64,000 bases of DNA from Phycisphaerales bacterium (lineage in GTDB: Bacteria > Planctomycetota > Phycisphaerae > Phycisphaerales > UBA1924), in the NCBI GenBank assembly GCA_016699835.1, contig CP064987.1:2294001-2358000 (forward strand), given 5' to 3'. Numbering within the stretch: position 1 is the stretch's first letter; the number at the start of each line of letters is the position of its first letter. A program made the translations under genes and the position numbers. The notes under the pieces were generated by a model that was not told the origin of the DNA, did not search any database, and saw only the letters and a list, made by a program, of their open reading frames with translations. Of this stretch, positions 49,962-59,141 are shown in pieces.

Positions 49962-51104
49962 TCATCGTTGGCTCGCGACCACCAGCACCACGACACCGAT
50001 CGCGATCAGGGCAAGCACCACCGCGAGGGTGATCTTCCACCCGCTGTACGGCCGCTCCGCCGCGATCCTGCCGCTCCGCGCGTTGACGATGAATCGGAAG
50101 ATCTTCCCGCGATACCGGTATGAACTGATCCACACCGGGACGAGCACGTGCTTGAATGTGATCTCCTGGTAATGCGGCGACATCGAGTGGATCCGCTGCT
50201 CGTCGCCGCCAATGTCGCGCCGGATCGTGTCCTCGATCATCCGCTCCATACGCCGCTGGGCGAGCGAGAACCCTTCCGCGAGCGTCACGGTGTAACTCTC
50301 GGCTCGGAACCCGCTCAGGAACGCGTCGTTGTACGCCACGACGTCCTTGGTGTCCCACGAGCCGAGCGACGTGAGCGTCTTCTGCGGCAGCGACCCCGTC
50401 GCCGGCACGAGCACGTCGTCAAAGACATTGAACACGGTCCCCGACGCCCAACTCCAGCGGATCTTGCGGACCTGTCGTGTTCGGGGCTGGGGTCGGCCGT
50501 TGACCATCGCGGTGTATGACTGCGTCTCGTAGTACGCGTCGCCGCGCTGTCCGGTGTAGGGCGTCGTCGTCTTCGCGTCGAAGGTCCAATAGGGCAGGTA
50601 CACCCCCGAGAGCACCGACCCCTGCATCGACGACCCCGCGCCCGACATCGCCCGCCCGCCCGAGAGTTCCACGCCCGTCATGGCCGCCAGTTGTTTGAGG
50701 TCGCTCGGCGCGAACCACAGCCCGCCAATCCACTCGCGGAACATCGATTGCGCCTTGTCGCGCGCGATCCCGAACGGCAGCACACCCTGGGGCTTGATGA
50801 TCCGATGGGATGCGCCCGTCGCGACGACGTTCGACCCGCAGAACGGGCACGCGGCGCTCGTGACGTTCTCCGGCAGTTCCACCACGGCGCCGCACGAGCC
50901 GCAGGGCACATCCAGGCGATCGACGTGCTCGGCGTCCTTGTCAAGGCGACCGAGCATCCCCTGGAAATCCTGCTCCTCCACGCCCTCGGGAAGTTCAGGA
51001 ATCTCGTTCAGCCCATGGCAGTACGGGCACGTCAGGCTGTTCGTGCCGGGCTTGAACTCCAGTTCGGCCCCGCAGGACAGACACGGGAAGGTGGCGACGC
51101 TCAT
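49962..51104 (-). CDS. Double zinc-ribbon membrane protein, partner of the SPFH gene
   Basis: The product is 380 aa. Two rubredoxin-type ribbons open it: CLSCGAELEF with CPYCHG (residues 8-35), and CGSCGAVVEL with CPFCGS (near 70-95). A long beta-rich middle follows (VYLPYWTFDAKTTTPYTGQRGD; VWISSYRYRGKIFRFIVN), and the protein ends in a single membrane helix (ITLAVVLALIAIGVVVLVV). Such proteins are commonly encoded directly after an SPFH/GYF_2 gene, as here (24 bp). The pair probably forms a membrane-microdomain complex, but its task is not established. The ribbons may bind metal or nucleic acid. Confidence 0.75.
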   Translation of the reverse strand: MSVATFPCLSCGAELEFKPGTNSLTCPYCHGLNEIPELPEGVEEQDFQGMLGRLDKDAEHVDRLDVPCGSCGAVVELPENVTSAACPFCGSNVVATGASHRIIKPQGVLPFGIARDKAQSMFREWIGGLWFAPSDLKQLAAMTGVELSGGRAMSGAGSSMQGSVLSGVYLPYWTFDAKTTTPYTGQRGDAYYETQSYTAMVNGRPQPRTRQVRKIRWSWASGTVFNVFDDVLVPATGSLPQKTLTSLGSWDTKDVVAYNDAFLSGFRAESYTVTLAEGFSLAQRRMERMIEDTIRRDIGGDEQRIHSMSPHYQEITFKHVLVPVWISSYRYRGKIFRFIVNARSGRIAAERPYSGWKITLAVVLALIAIGVVVLVVASQR

Positions 51105-51128
51105 GGATCGTGTGACGCCTCCGGGCGG

Positions 51129-52250
51129 TTATCGAGGCGGGATCGGCGGCGGCGAGGCCTCGAAGATCGGCGCGAACTCCGCGACCGCATCCGCCCGCGT
51201 CCATTGCGCCATGCCCTGCTTCCACACCAGCGTCTCACGCGTGAGTTCACCAGCGCGTACCTTCGATGCCAGCGACTGGAGATCGAACGGCCCGGTCTGC
51301 GTCTGGCCCACAGCGACAAAGAACATCGCCGCGGCGCCAGGGATCGGCGGTGGCGTGCCCACGCTGCTCGCACCTCCGCCCGCCGCACCCGCGTTCGGCG
51401 TCATCGACTGCGCCATCTGGTTCGCCATCGCGAAGCCCATGCCCATGCCCATCCCGGCACCGGCCGTCCCCGACGGGTTCTTCGCCGCGTCGCGCATCGC
51501 CTCCGCCGCCTGGAACTGGGTGTACGCGTTGAGGTTTCCGATAACGCCCATGCTCGTGCGTTTGTCGAGCGCCTCCTCGACCGCCGGCGGGAGCGAGATG
51601 TTCTCCACCAGCACCGTCGGGACGCTGATGCCATACGTCTTGAACGTCGGCTCGACGGCCTTTGCGAGGAACTGCCCGAGTTCATTGAGATTCGCCGCCA
51701 GGTCCAGCACGGGGATCTTCGACTCGCCCAGGATGTCCGTGAACCGTGAGACGATCAGGTTGCGCAGTTGCTCCTGCAGCCCCTCGATCGTGAAGTGCCC
51801 GTTCGTGCCGACGATCTCCTTGATGAGCGCCGCGGGGTCCGTCGCCTTGACGGCATACGTCCCGAACGCCCGCAGGCGCACCGGCCCGAACTCCGCGTCG
51901 CGGAGCATGATCGGGTTCATCGTCCCCCACTTGAGATCCGTGAACTGGCGCGTCGAGACGAAGTAGACCTCGGCCTTGAACGGCGAGTTGAAGCCATACT
52001 TCCACCCCTTCAGCGTCGCGAGGATCGGCAGGTTCCGCGTCTCGAGCGTGTACGTCCCGGGCTGGAAGACGTCGGCGATCGCGCCCTCGTTCACGAAGAC
52101 CGCGGCCTGGCCCTCGCGCACGACGAGTTTCGCGCCGTACTTGATCTCGTTCTGGTACCGCTCGAAGCGGTATACCAGCGTGTCCTGCGAGGAATCGAGC
52201 CACTCGACGATGTCGATCAACTCGGCCGACAGTTTCTTCCAGATGTCCAT
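51129..52250 (-). CDS. SPFH-domain protein with C-terminal GYF_2-like domain
   Basis: The product is 373 aa from the ATG at 52250, with GGAGG 5 nt upstream. The SPFH/band-7 domain spans about residues 30-240 (AKLVVREGQAAVFVNEGAIAD; VRLRAFGTYAVKATDPAALI; YGISVPTVLVENISLPPAV). A Gly/Met/Ala-rich linker (GAGMGMGMGFAMANQMAQ) leads to a GYF_2/DUF4339 module (FFVAVGQTQTGPFDLQSLASK; WKQGMAQWTRAD). There is no hydrophobic N-terminus, so membrane association would be peripheral or through its partner. It is co-transcribed with the zinc-ribbon gene. Confidence 0.85.
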   Translation of the reverse strand: MDIWKKLSAELIDIVEWLDSSQDTLVYRFERYQNEIKYGAKLVVREGQAAVFVNEGAIADVFQPGTYTLETRNLPILATLKGWKYGFNSPFKAEVYFVSTRQFTDLKWGTMNPIMLRDAEFGPVRLRAFGTYAVKATDPAALIKEIVGTNGHFTIEGLQEQLRNLIVSRFTDILGESKIPVLDLAANLNELGQFLAKAVEPTFKTYGISVPTVLVENISLPPAVEEALDKRTSMGVIGNLNAYTQFQAAEAMRDAAKNPSGTAGAGMGMGMGFAMANQMAQSMTPNAGAAGGGASSVGTPPPIPGAAAMFFVAVGQTQTGPFDLQSLASKVRAGELTRETLVWKQGMAQWTRADAVAEFAPIFEASPPPIPPR

Positions 52251-52382
52251 CGCGGCCTCCACCCAAAGTCCGACGGCACGCCGGGACAGTCGGTACGGCC
52301 CATGCCGCACGCCCCCGGCGTCCACTCATTCGGAGTGTACGGCCCGAGTTTTCAGGACGTGACCGTGCCCGCTCGACCGCCC

Positions 52383-54920
52383 TCAGCACCCCGCCTGGAA
52401 CCGAGCGAGGTAGTACAACAGGTCATCGATCGTCACCGCGCCGTCGTGCACGCCCGTCCCGCTCCCGTCGTCCACGTCCGCGCTTGCCGAGCCTTGCTGG
52501 AAGAGGGAGAGGTAGTAGAGCAGATCATCGATGGTGACGGCCCCGTCGGGCGTGCCCGTCCCGCTCCCGTCGTCCACGTCGGCGACACACGCCGGACGCT
52601 CACCACGGATGAGCGCGAGGCCCGCCGCCGCGGAACCCGTTCCCGGGAAGAGCCCCGGCGAGAACGCGACGATGTCGTCCACGCCGTCGCCCGTGAAGTC
52701 GCGAACAAAGACACGCGTCGGCCCGGCCGAGTCGCCGCCCACGCCCACGCGCACGGGCGCTCCGAACGTCCCCAGTCCATCGCCCAGGAGCATCGTGAGA
52801 TCACGCGATCGGGGCAGTGCCGCAACCACGTCAGCAAGTCCATCGCCGTTCACATCGCCCACCGCGATCGATGGTGTGCTCGCTCCGACTCCAAGGGTCG
52901 TAGTCGCCCCGAGCGTGATTCGAGGCTGCGTCGCGAACAGCCCAGGTGTGGTTCCACGGGCGATCACCAGGAGTTGTTCCGCCCATCGATCGGGTGACGA
53001 CGCGAGAACCGACGGCACGAACGTCAGGTCCACGAACCCGTCGCCGTTTGTGTCGCGTAGCGCCAGCGCATCCGTCGCGAAAGCGAGTTGTTGAAGGCTG
53101 GAGAAGACAAATCCGGCATCGGTGCGCCACGTCTGCGTCATTGTCGTCTCTCCAACGACGATGTCCAAGAGAGCATCCGAGTCCAGCCGCACGAGTGAGA
53201 CGCATCGCCCAGGTCCGCTCGTGATCAGAGGCGTGATGTTCATAAACGTCCCGTCGCCCTCGTTCCGAGCTATGAACAGGCGCCGCCCGGATTCGTCCGG
53301 CCCGCCCGGACATGGCGTCCCCTCAAGCAAAACGACCTCGCCATCGCCGTCGCCATCCAAATCCCCGGCATCAAGATCGACCGAGCCGCAATCGTTCGTC
53401 GCGTGGAACACGGCCGGCGAGAAGTCACCACCGCCAAGCCCGCGGAGCAGCACAAAGCCGTGTGTTCCGCCGAGGTCCGTCGCCACCGCGAGGATGTCAA
53501 GCGCCCCATCAAGATCCACGTCACGGAGGACCGCACGACCAAGATTCAGAACTCCGGCAACAGCGACCGGCGCCTGTGGCGTGAACACGCCGCCCTGGGC
53601 ATGCACGATCACCACGTTCTGCGTCGCGTCACCGTCGATCACGCCGAGCAGATCCGATTCGGATGTGCCGAGCACATCGCCCGCGTCCTCGATACGTATG
53701 CCGGGGAGGGCCGTGACCTCGGGCGATCGATAGCCGTTCTCGACGTGCACATGGACATGCACGACATCCGAATACCGCTCCAACGCGAGGAAATCCAGAT
53801 CGGGTGTGCTGCGGACATCACCCATGGCCAGCATCGCCGTGTACTCGCCGCCAGATCGACGCTGCGGCGGCTCGAACGCGAAACCGTTGCCGGGGCCCGC
53901 GCTCACGGCACGATAGATGTCGAACCCACCGAGCGCTCCTCGTGCTCCAACAAAGTCCGTCAATCCGTCATTGTCGAGATCGACCGCGAGGCCCGCGACA
54001 TAGTCCTCGCTCCCGTAGAGCCGAGCCGCTAGAAACTGCCCCATCCCGTTGTTCTCGAGGACGGAGAACCGGCGAACACCGGTGGCCGAGACCACGGACG
54101 TGACAAGGAGATCGAGGTCGCCATCGCCATCGAAGTCGCCTCGGAGCAACCGCCCCGTCGTCCCGCCGCTCGCCGATCCGGAGTTGTACGTGACGGCCGG
54201 TGCGAAGACGCCCGTGCTCGTGTTGCGGAGGAGGTCCACCCCCGTCGCCGACGCCGCCGCGATATCGGGGAAGAAATCCTGATCGAAGTTCCCGACACAG
54301 AGCGTGTGTGTGTTCGGCGTGACGCCAAAGACGAATCGAGGCAGAAATGTCTGCACCTGACTCCCAAAGAAGACCGAGACCGTCCCCGTCGCGCCGCCGA
54401 CGCCCGAGTCGGCCGCGACGAGATCGATCCATCCATCGTTGTCGAAATCGGCCTGAGCCAGGTCCGTTGGGCCGGAGCCGGTCACGATCGATCCAAGCGG
54501 GATGAAGGCCACCGACTCGTTCCGCAGGAGCGCCAGCGTCAGCCCGGTGTTGTTCGAACCCGGCACGCACACGACCAGGTCCAGGTCGTTGTCGTGATCG
54601 AAGTCGATCGCCGTCATCACCCCCGCCGGGGCGCTCGTGGAGATCCGCACCGGCGGCAGGAACCCTTCCCCATCACCCCGCGCAATCGTCACGCCGAACC
54701 GAATCGTGTCGGCATACGACACCGCAAGATCCAGGTGATTGTCGCCATCAAAGTCCGCCAGCGTCATCGCCGACGCCCGCCGAGCATCGTTGGACCTGCC
54801 GACATACGAGCCATGCCACGACTGATCGAGAAGCCACGGCTGCGCGCGCGATATCGATGAGACCCACAGTCCGCACGCCACACCCACCAGCGCGATCGTT
54901 GATCGAGTCGTCATGTTCAT
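52383..54920 (-). CDS. Secreted FG-GAP/VCBS repeat protein with two GC-type dockerin repeats
   Basis: The product is 845 aa from the ATG at 54920 (a second ATG is two codons later); the signal peptide is STIALVGVACGLWVSSISRAQ. The body is built of FG-GAP/VCBS blades, each with a calcium-type DxDxDGxxDL core: LADFDGDNHLDLAVSYAD, QADFDNDGWIDLVAADSG, RGDFDGDGDLDLLVTS and DVNGDGLADVVAALPRS. This predicts one or two beta-propellers of about seven blades each. The end has two dockerin repeats, the first closing QQGS and the second QAGC. It should be extracellular and calcium-dependent, probably adhesive or structural. Confidence 0.87.
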   Translation of the reverse strand: MNMTTRSTIALVGVACGLWVSSISRAQPWLLDQSWHGSYVGRSNDARRASAMTLADFDGDNHLDLAVSYADTIRFGVTIARGDGEGFLPPVRISTSAPAGVMTAIDFDHDNDLDLVVCVPGSNNTGLTLALLRNESVAFIPLGSIVTGSGPTDLAQADFDNDGWIDLVAADSGVGGATGTVSVFFGSQVQTFLPRFVFGVTPNTHTLCVGNFDQDFFPDIAAASATGVDLLRNTSTGVFAPAVTYNSGSASGGTTGRLLRGDFDGDGDLDLLVTSVVSATGVRRFSVLENNGMGQFLAARLYGSEDYVAGLAVDLDNDGLTDFVGARGALGGFDIYRAVSAGPGNGFAFEPPQRRSGGEYTAMLAMGDVRSTPDLDFLALERYSDVVHVHVHVENGYRSPEVTALPGIRIEDAGDVLGTSESDLLGVIDGDATQNVVIVHAQGGVFTPQAPVAVAGVLNLGRAVLRDVDLDGALDILAVATDLGGTHGFVLLRGLGGGDFSPAVFHATNDCGSVDLDAGDLDGDGDGEVVLLEGTPCPGGPDESGRRLFIARNEGDGTFMNITPLITSGPGRCVSLVRLDSDALLDIVVGETTMTQTWRTDAGFVFSSLQQLAFATDALALRDTNGDGFVDLTFVPSVLASSPDRWAEQLLVIARGTTPGLFATQPRITLGATTTLGVGASTPSIAVGDVNGDGLADVVAALPRSRDLTMLLGDGLGTFGAPVRVGVGGDSAGPTRVFVRDFTGDGVDDIVAFSPGLFPGTGSAAAGLALIRGERPACVADVDDGSGTGTPDGAVTIDDLLYYLSLFQQGSASADVDDGSGTGVHDGAVTIDDLLYYLARFQAGC

Positions 54921-55045
54921 GCCGCGTCGCGGCGGCTCTATTGTCGCACAACTCGTCAAAACAGCCACACCGGACGGAATGCGAAATCGAAGTTCATTAT
55001 CGGAGTTTGCAGAATCTCAATATTCAACGGACTCGCGAAAATGCG

Positions 55046-55348
55046 TCAATCGGCAGAAATCGAGGGTGGACCCTCGTTCCCGGCCACGCGCTCCATGTAT
55101 CCCTTGCCCTTGCGCTCATACTTCGTGAAACCCAAACGATCGAGATTCTTGTTCGAGAGGGCGCTCTTGCCTTTGATATCGGACCATTTCCCCGCGATGT
55201 TCGGCGCCACGATCGCCCGGCGAACCGGCTCGCCCGTCTCGGGGTGCTTGGTGAGCGTCGGCTCCTTCATCGACTGGACGATCTCGAACGTCCGGCCGGT
55301 TGGTTCCTTGGTCTTGGGGTCCAGAATCTCGTAGAGGTACGTGGGCAT
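55046..55348 (-). CDS. FmdB-like small protein lacking all zinc-ribbon cysteines
   Basis: The product is 100 aa. The FmdB pattern is preserved: MPTYLYEIL at the start, FEIVQSMKEPTLTKHPETGEPVRRAI in the middle, and a basic C-terminus. In ordinary FmdB proteins two CxxC pairs form a zinc ribbon; here those places read LDPKTK and HPETG, and the protein contains no cysteine at all. It has therefore lost metal binding but not the scaffold. It is the last gene of the minus-strand run that starts at 58810, 23 bp after the previous one. Confidence 0.75.
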   Translation of the reverse strand: MPTYLYEILDPKTKEPTGRTFEIVQSMKEPTLTKHPETGEPVRRAIVAPNIAGKWSDIKGKSALSNKNLDRLGFTKYERKGKGYMERVAGNEGPPSISAD

Positions 55349-55371
55349 GGGTCGTCTTTCGTGAATCGACT

Positions 55372-55698
55372 CTAGCCGCCGAAGGTCATCCCGTTCTCGA
55401 GATCGATCATCTGCCAGGCGAGTGTCTTGCAGAGGCGCAGGAGCACTGGAAAGGCGATGTCCTCGTCTTTCATGTGGACAACGACCTGCTGCACGGTGTC
55501 GGCGGTAATGGGGAGTTCCAGGATCAAACCCGGCCCATGGAGCAGGAGCATGCCGGTGCTTCGAGCTGGTCCGCCATCGGGCGCGGTGTTGAAGGCGGCG
55601 ACGCTGGCGATGATCTCGTCGGGCGTGCCGAGCGGCGTGGGCTCTCCCGACTCGTCGGGTTTGCGCGCCAAGGCGAGTTGTCGACGCTTCCGGGCCAT
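55372..55698 (-). CDS. Small protein of unknown function
   Basis: The product is 108 aa. After a basic N-terminus (MARKRRQLALARK) comes a stretch with short beta strands (STGMLLLHGPGLILELPITAD) and a helix (VLLRLCKTLAWQMIDLENG). No family is recognised. Its ATG is 6 bp after the stop of the receiver gene, so the two are very probably co-translated, which suggests a role connected with that receiver. Confidence 0.6.
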   Translation of the reverse strand: MARKRRQLALARKPDESGEPTPLGTPDEIIASVAAFNTAPDGGPARSTGMLLLHGPGLILELPITADTVQQVVVHMKDEDIAFPVLLRLCKTLAWQMIDLENGMTFGG

Positions 55699-55704
55699 GC
55701 CCGA

Positions 55705-56145
55705 TTATTCGTCGCCCGAATCGTCCATCTCGTCCTCGTCCTCATACTCATCGAGGACTTCCACCGCGGCCTCCAGCAGCCGCTGCAGCGGCACGGGCTT
55801 GAGCAGATACCGATCAACACCCAGCGACTCGGCGTACGCCTGATGGCGCTTCCCCTCGTTGGCCGTCACCATGATGACCGGCGGGCTGTCCGGGAAGCCC
55901 TTGATCCCCTCGAGCACGTGGAACCCCGAGCGTCTGGGCAGCATCATGTCGAGGATGACCAAGTCCGGCGGCTCCTCGCGGCAGATCCGCACCGCATCGT
56001 TTCCATCGACCGCGACCTGGGTCAGCGCGCCCTCGGATTGGAACGCCGCCTCCATCGACTCCAAAATGTCCTGATCGTCATCCACGATCAGCACCTTCAC
56101 ATCTTCGAGTCGTCCGCCCTCGGCCTGGGTGTCATGATCGGACAT
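55705..56145 (-). CDS. Single-domain response regulator
   Basis: The product is 146 aa from the ATG at 56145, with GGAGA about 8 nt upstream; an earlier in-frame start is possible but less likely. Receiver residues are complete: VLIVDDDQDI (acidic pair), VILDMMLPRRSGF (phospho-acceptor Asp), VIMVTANEG (Thr) and LLKPVP (Lys). There is no output domain, and the C-terminus is a short acidic tail (EYEDEDEMDDSGDE). It could be a phosphate sink or act by protein contact. No histidine kinase gene is adjacent. Confidence 0.92.
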   Translation of the reverse strand: MSDHDTQAEGGRLEDVKVLIVDDDQDILESMEAAFQSEGALTQVAVDGNDAVRICREEPPDLVILDMMLPRRSGFHVLEGIKGFPDSPPVIMVTANEGKRHQAYAESLGVDRYLLKPVPLQRLLEAAVEVLDEYEDEDEMDDSGDE

Positions 56146-56265
56146 GGCAGCGTCTCCCGTGTGGTGGTCTTCGGCGTGCAAAGGCCGAGTCGGTGCGGGC
56201 GTGCCCGCGGGGCGTGTGGTTCGTGGCATGGCGACCTCCGGTGGCGTTCTCGCCCGCGAGCCGCA

Positions 56266-57372
56266 TTAGCCCGGCGTCAGCATATCACGCCGACTCCGCT
56301 CCTTGACGCGTTCGACGTCGTCGTCCGTCATCCAGGGCAGGGCACGCAGTTTCTCCTCCACGCCGGCGGGGAAGGGCTTTCCCGATCGCTCGTGGGGCGG
56401 GCGGCTCCGCCAGATACGGTGCATCCAGAGGTACTGTTCCGGGGAACGCCGAACCATCGTCTCCATCGCCCGCCGATAGCGGGCCGTCAGGTAGAAGAGC
56501 GGGTCCGGATGCGTCGACCAGTCGTCGGGCCCAAAGGTGTCCACGATCTCCGCGCTATACCGCATGCTCGATGGGCCCAATCGGCACGCGGCCGGCTCGC
56601 CAAACTCTTGCGGAATCGGGTCGGGTTCCGATGGGTCAAGCCTCCGGGCAAACCCGCAGATCACCATCGCGTTGTGCCGAATCGCCAGATGCCCGATCGA
56701 CTTATAGGTCGAGGTCAATCGATCGAAGAACGGCACGAACAACCCGCGGTCGCCGCCGTTCTGGTCGGCCACTAACCCCACGGGCATGCCCCGCTCGAGC
56801 GACGCGGGAAGTTCGCGCAGCGCTCCGCGCTTGCTCACGAGGCTCAGCCCCTGCCTCGAGCGCGTCTCGCGCATCCACGCGTCCAGCGGCTTTAAGTCCA
56901 GCGGGCGATACACGGCACTCATCGGATAGCCCAACATCGAGACCGAGTACCCGATAAGTTCCCAGTTCCCCACGTGCCCCGTGATCATGATGCAGGGCCG
57001 GCCTTCGATCAGATGCATCGCCCCCTGGCGAAGGTCCGCCAGCGACAGGTGCCGCGCGTACCCCTCCTCGGTGATAAGCCTCGGCGTGTGCAGCAACTCG
57101 ACGGCGAGTTGACCCAGATGCTCATACGCGGCGACGGCCGTCGCGTGGACTTTGTCGTCGTCCCACTCCGGATACGCGTCCTTCAGGTTCGCGATCGCGC
57201 GCGGGAACTTCTTGCGGTTGAGTCGCGACGTGGCGAAGGAGCGCAGCGCCGATCGCGCCACGCGAGACGCCACGTCGATCGGCATGACCAGCGCGGGAGA
57301 GGCGAGCGTGCGTAGCGCCAGCACCAGCGGATGCTGCAGCCAGACGGGCGCGTGCGCGATCTTCAATCCCAT
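56266..57372 (-). CDS. Lysophospholipid/lipid A acyltransferase family protein (LpxL/HtrB-like)
   Basis: The product is 368 aa. The HxxxxE catalytic motif is HVGNWE (near residue 135 in ITGHVGNWELIGYS). The following MSAVYRPLDLKPLDAWM and GMPVGLVADQNGGDRGLFVPFF blocks are typical of the LpxL/HtrB late acyltransferases. It probably adds a fatty acyl chain to a lipid A or glycolipid precursor at the inner membrane. The N-terminus has a weak hydrophobic stretch. The C-terminus (~40 residues beyond MHRIWRSRPPHE) is an extension. It lies 37 bp after the coiled-coil gene and 120 bp before the receiver gene. Confidence 0.85.
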   Translation of the reverse strand: MGLKIAHAPVWLQHPLVLALRTLASPALVMPIDVASRVARSALRSFATSRLNRKKFPRAIANLKDAYPEWDDDKVHATAVAAYEHLGQLAVELLHTPRLITEEGYARHLSLADLRQGAMHLIEGRPCIMITGHVGNWELIGYSVSMLGYPMSAVYRPLDLKPLDAWMRETRSRQGLSLVSKRGALRELPASLERGMPVGLVADQNGGDRGLFVPFFDRLTSTYKSIGHLAIRHNAMVICGFARRLDPSEPDPIPQEFGEPAACRLGPSSMRYSAEIVDTFGPDDWSTHPDPLFYLTARYRRAMETMVRRSPEQYLWMHRIWRSRPPHERSGKPFPAGVEEKLRALPWMTDDDVERVKERSRRDMLTPG

Positions 57373-57409
57373 CGCGGCTCACCCGTGAGAGGCCTCGGTC
57401 GCAAAGGTC

Positions 57410-58810
57410 TTATCGCTCGGCGGTCGCGCGGATGCGGGCCGGGACCTTGCCCGTCAGTGTGTACAGGCGATTCTCGTTGAGGATCGGCACGCTCGCCGCC
57501 ACGCCCTGGCGATACAGGTCGTCGTACTTCTGCACGATGTCCTGCAGGCGCTTGAACTCGCGGAAGACCTCGAACGACGCGTCCGGCGCGGGCTGGGGCG
57601 GGAGGATCGGGCGCTCGCCCAGCACCAGGAAGTCCACGTCAGGCTGGAGTTCCTTGATGACCGAGCCGCCCCACGAGGCGATCATCGCGCCGACATCCTG
57701 GGCCTCGTCGGGCGTCGAGACGCCGTCGCGGTTCGCGTCAAAGTTCCCGAAGACGAGGAACTTGTACGTCTTATTCGGATCGAAGACCGCGTTGGCGATC
57801 ACATCGCCCGCCACGATCGGGTTCCCACGCGACTCGGAAAGAATGCGGCACGTCGCGCTGCTCGCCTCGACGTTGATCACCTCGAGCGTCGCCTTCCCCG
57901 GGGCGTACCCCTCGCCTTCGGCACGAATCGCCGCCGCGTTGGGATAGACGCTGAACGTCATCCCCAAAGGCAGGCGCTGCTCGCTCCCGATCGAGATGTA
58001 CGCGCGACGCGTCGCCCCCTCGACCGCGACGATCTGTCCATCCACAAGGGCGAACTCGTCCGTCGGCTTGAGCGTGATGGTGTTCCGCTCGCCACGCAGC
58101 GTGTCCAACTGCCCGCGGAGGACGACGTTCTCCTCCGTCAGTTTCGCGATCTGGTCGCCGAGGCGCTTCTTGTCCGCCGCGGCCTCGGCCTGGGCCTGCT
58201 CGGCGCGCTCGTCAAGACTCTTCTTGAAGGCCTCGGTCCCCTCGCGGAGTTCGGTGACGCCCTGCCGGTTCTCGTCGATCTTTGCCGTGAGCGCCGCGAC
58301 GGTCTCGCCGTGGGCCTCCTCGATGCGCTTCACGCGATCGGTCTGGTCTTTAAGGTCGTTGAGCGCCGCCTGCTGCGCCGCCTCGGCCTGGGCCTTCTGC
58401 GAGTGCAGCGCCTGGATCTGCTGCTTCTGCTCGGAGAGGAGCGTGACGAGCGGCTTGCCGCTGTTCGCGTCGCCCACGATTCCCTTCACGCGCGCCTCGA
58501 GGCTCGAGGGCGTGTCGTTCTTGCTCCCCGTCACCATCGTCATCGCCTGCCCCATGCCATCGGTCATATAGCCGACGAGCGACTTGCGCGACGACTTCGC
58601 CGCGCTCATCAGGGCCGTCACCTGGTCCTGGTTCCGCTCGGCCGGGGTGATGATGTCGTTGATCTGGGCGCTGGCGGCCTGATAGTCGCGCTGCGCCTCC
58701 TTGTACTTGGTAAAGAGGAGGGCCGTCGTCACCAGCAGCCCCAGCGTGGCCACCGCGAGGAAGAAGATGAGCGTCCCAAGACCCGCGCCGATGCTGCTCC
58801 GACCCGCCAT
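57410..58810 (-). CDS. Membrane-anchored coiled-coil protein with BRCT-like C-terminal region
   Basis: The product is 466 aa from the ATG at 58810, with GGGAG about 8 nt upstream (an ATG at 58834 is possible). One membrane helix near the N-terminus (LIFFLAVATLGLLVTTALLF) is followed by a long coiled coil to about residue 260 (QAEAAQQAALNDLKDQTDR). A beta domain follows, ARRAYISIGSEQRLPLGMTF, then a C-terminal stretch FLVFGNFDANRDGVSTPDEAQ with GAMIASWGGSVIKELQPDVDFLVLG. The last part has the look of a BRCT fold. Exported side or cytoplasmic side is unclear, and the function is unknown. First gene of the minus-strand unit. Confidence 0.65.
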   Translation of the reverse strand: MAGRSSIGAGLGTLIFFLAVATLGLLVTTALLFTKYKEAQRDYQAASAQINDIITPAERNQDQVTALMSAAKSSRKSLVGYMTDGMGQAMTMVTGSKNDTPSSLEARVKGIVGDANSGKPLVTLLSEQKQQIQALHSQKAQAEAAQQAALNDLKDQTDRVKRIEEAHGETVAALTAKIDENRQGVTELREGTEAFKKSLDERAEQAQAEAAADKKRLGDQIAKLTEENVVLRGQLDTLRGERNTITLKPTDEFALVDGQIVAVEGATRRAYISIGSEQRLPLGMTFSVYPNAAAIRAEGEGYAPGKATLEVINVEASSATCRILSESRGNPIVAGDVIANAVFDPNKTYKFLVFGNFDANRDGVSTPDEAQDVGAMIASWGGSVIKELQPDVDFLVLGERPILPPQPAPDASFEVFREFKRLQDIVQKYDDLYRQGVAASVPILNENRLYTLTGKVPARIRATAER

Positions 58811-59141
58811 TGCTGCTGCTCCCTTTCGGTTCATCCCGCCCGTACTCGATGCGGGGTGGTCAGTGTCGCGATTTCCGTCGCTGTTGTCCAGTCACCCGGC
58901 CCAGACCATTGTCCAAGCCATGGCCAAAGCCCAGGCGACGACGTTGGATCTGCCGACCACGGACAAAGGCCCGATCGGCGACCAGACACGGGACCAGACG
59001 ATAGCCCCCGCGTCGTCCAGACGCAGATCCGGGCCTAACCCGAACCACGCCCGGACAGATCCAACGCCGGCCATTCGCGGTCCGCCAAACCCATACGTCC
59101 GATCCCTCCGATGGGATGCCGGAAGGTCTGCCTATTGAGAG
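58811..59141. other. Intergenic region holding a long-range inverted repeat
   Basis: No gene is supported. CGTTGGATCTG (58942-58952) and CAGATCCAACG (59056-59066) are perfect 11-bp inverted arms about 100 bp apart, with further short GGCCCG/CGGGCC complementarity inside. The hairpin element and Rhs sequence follow directly. Confidence 0.4.
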
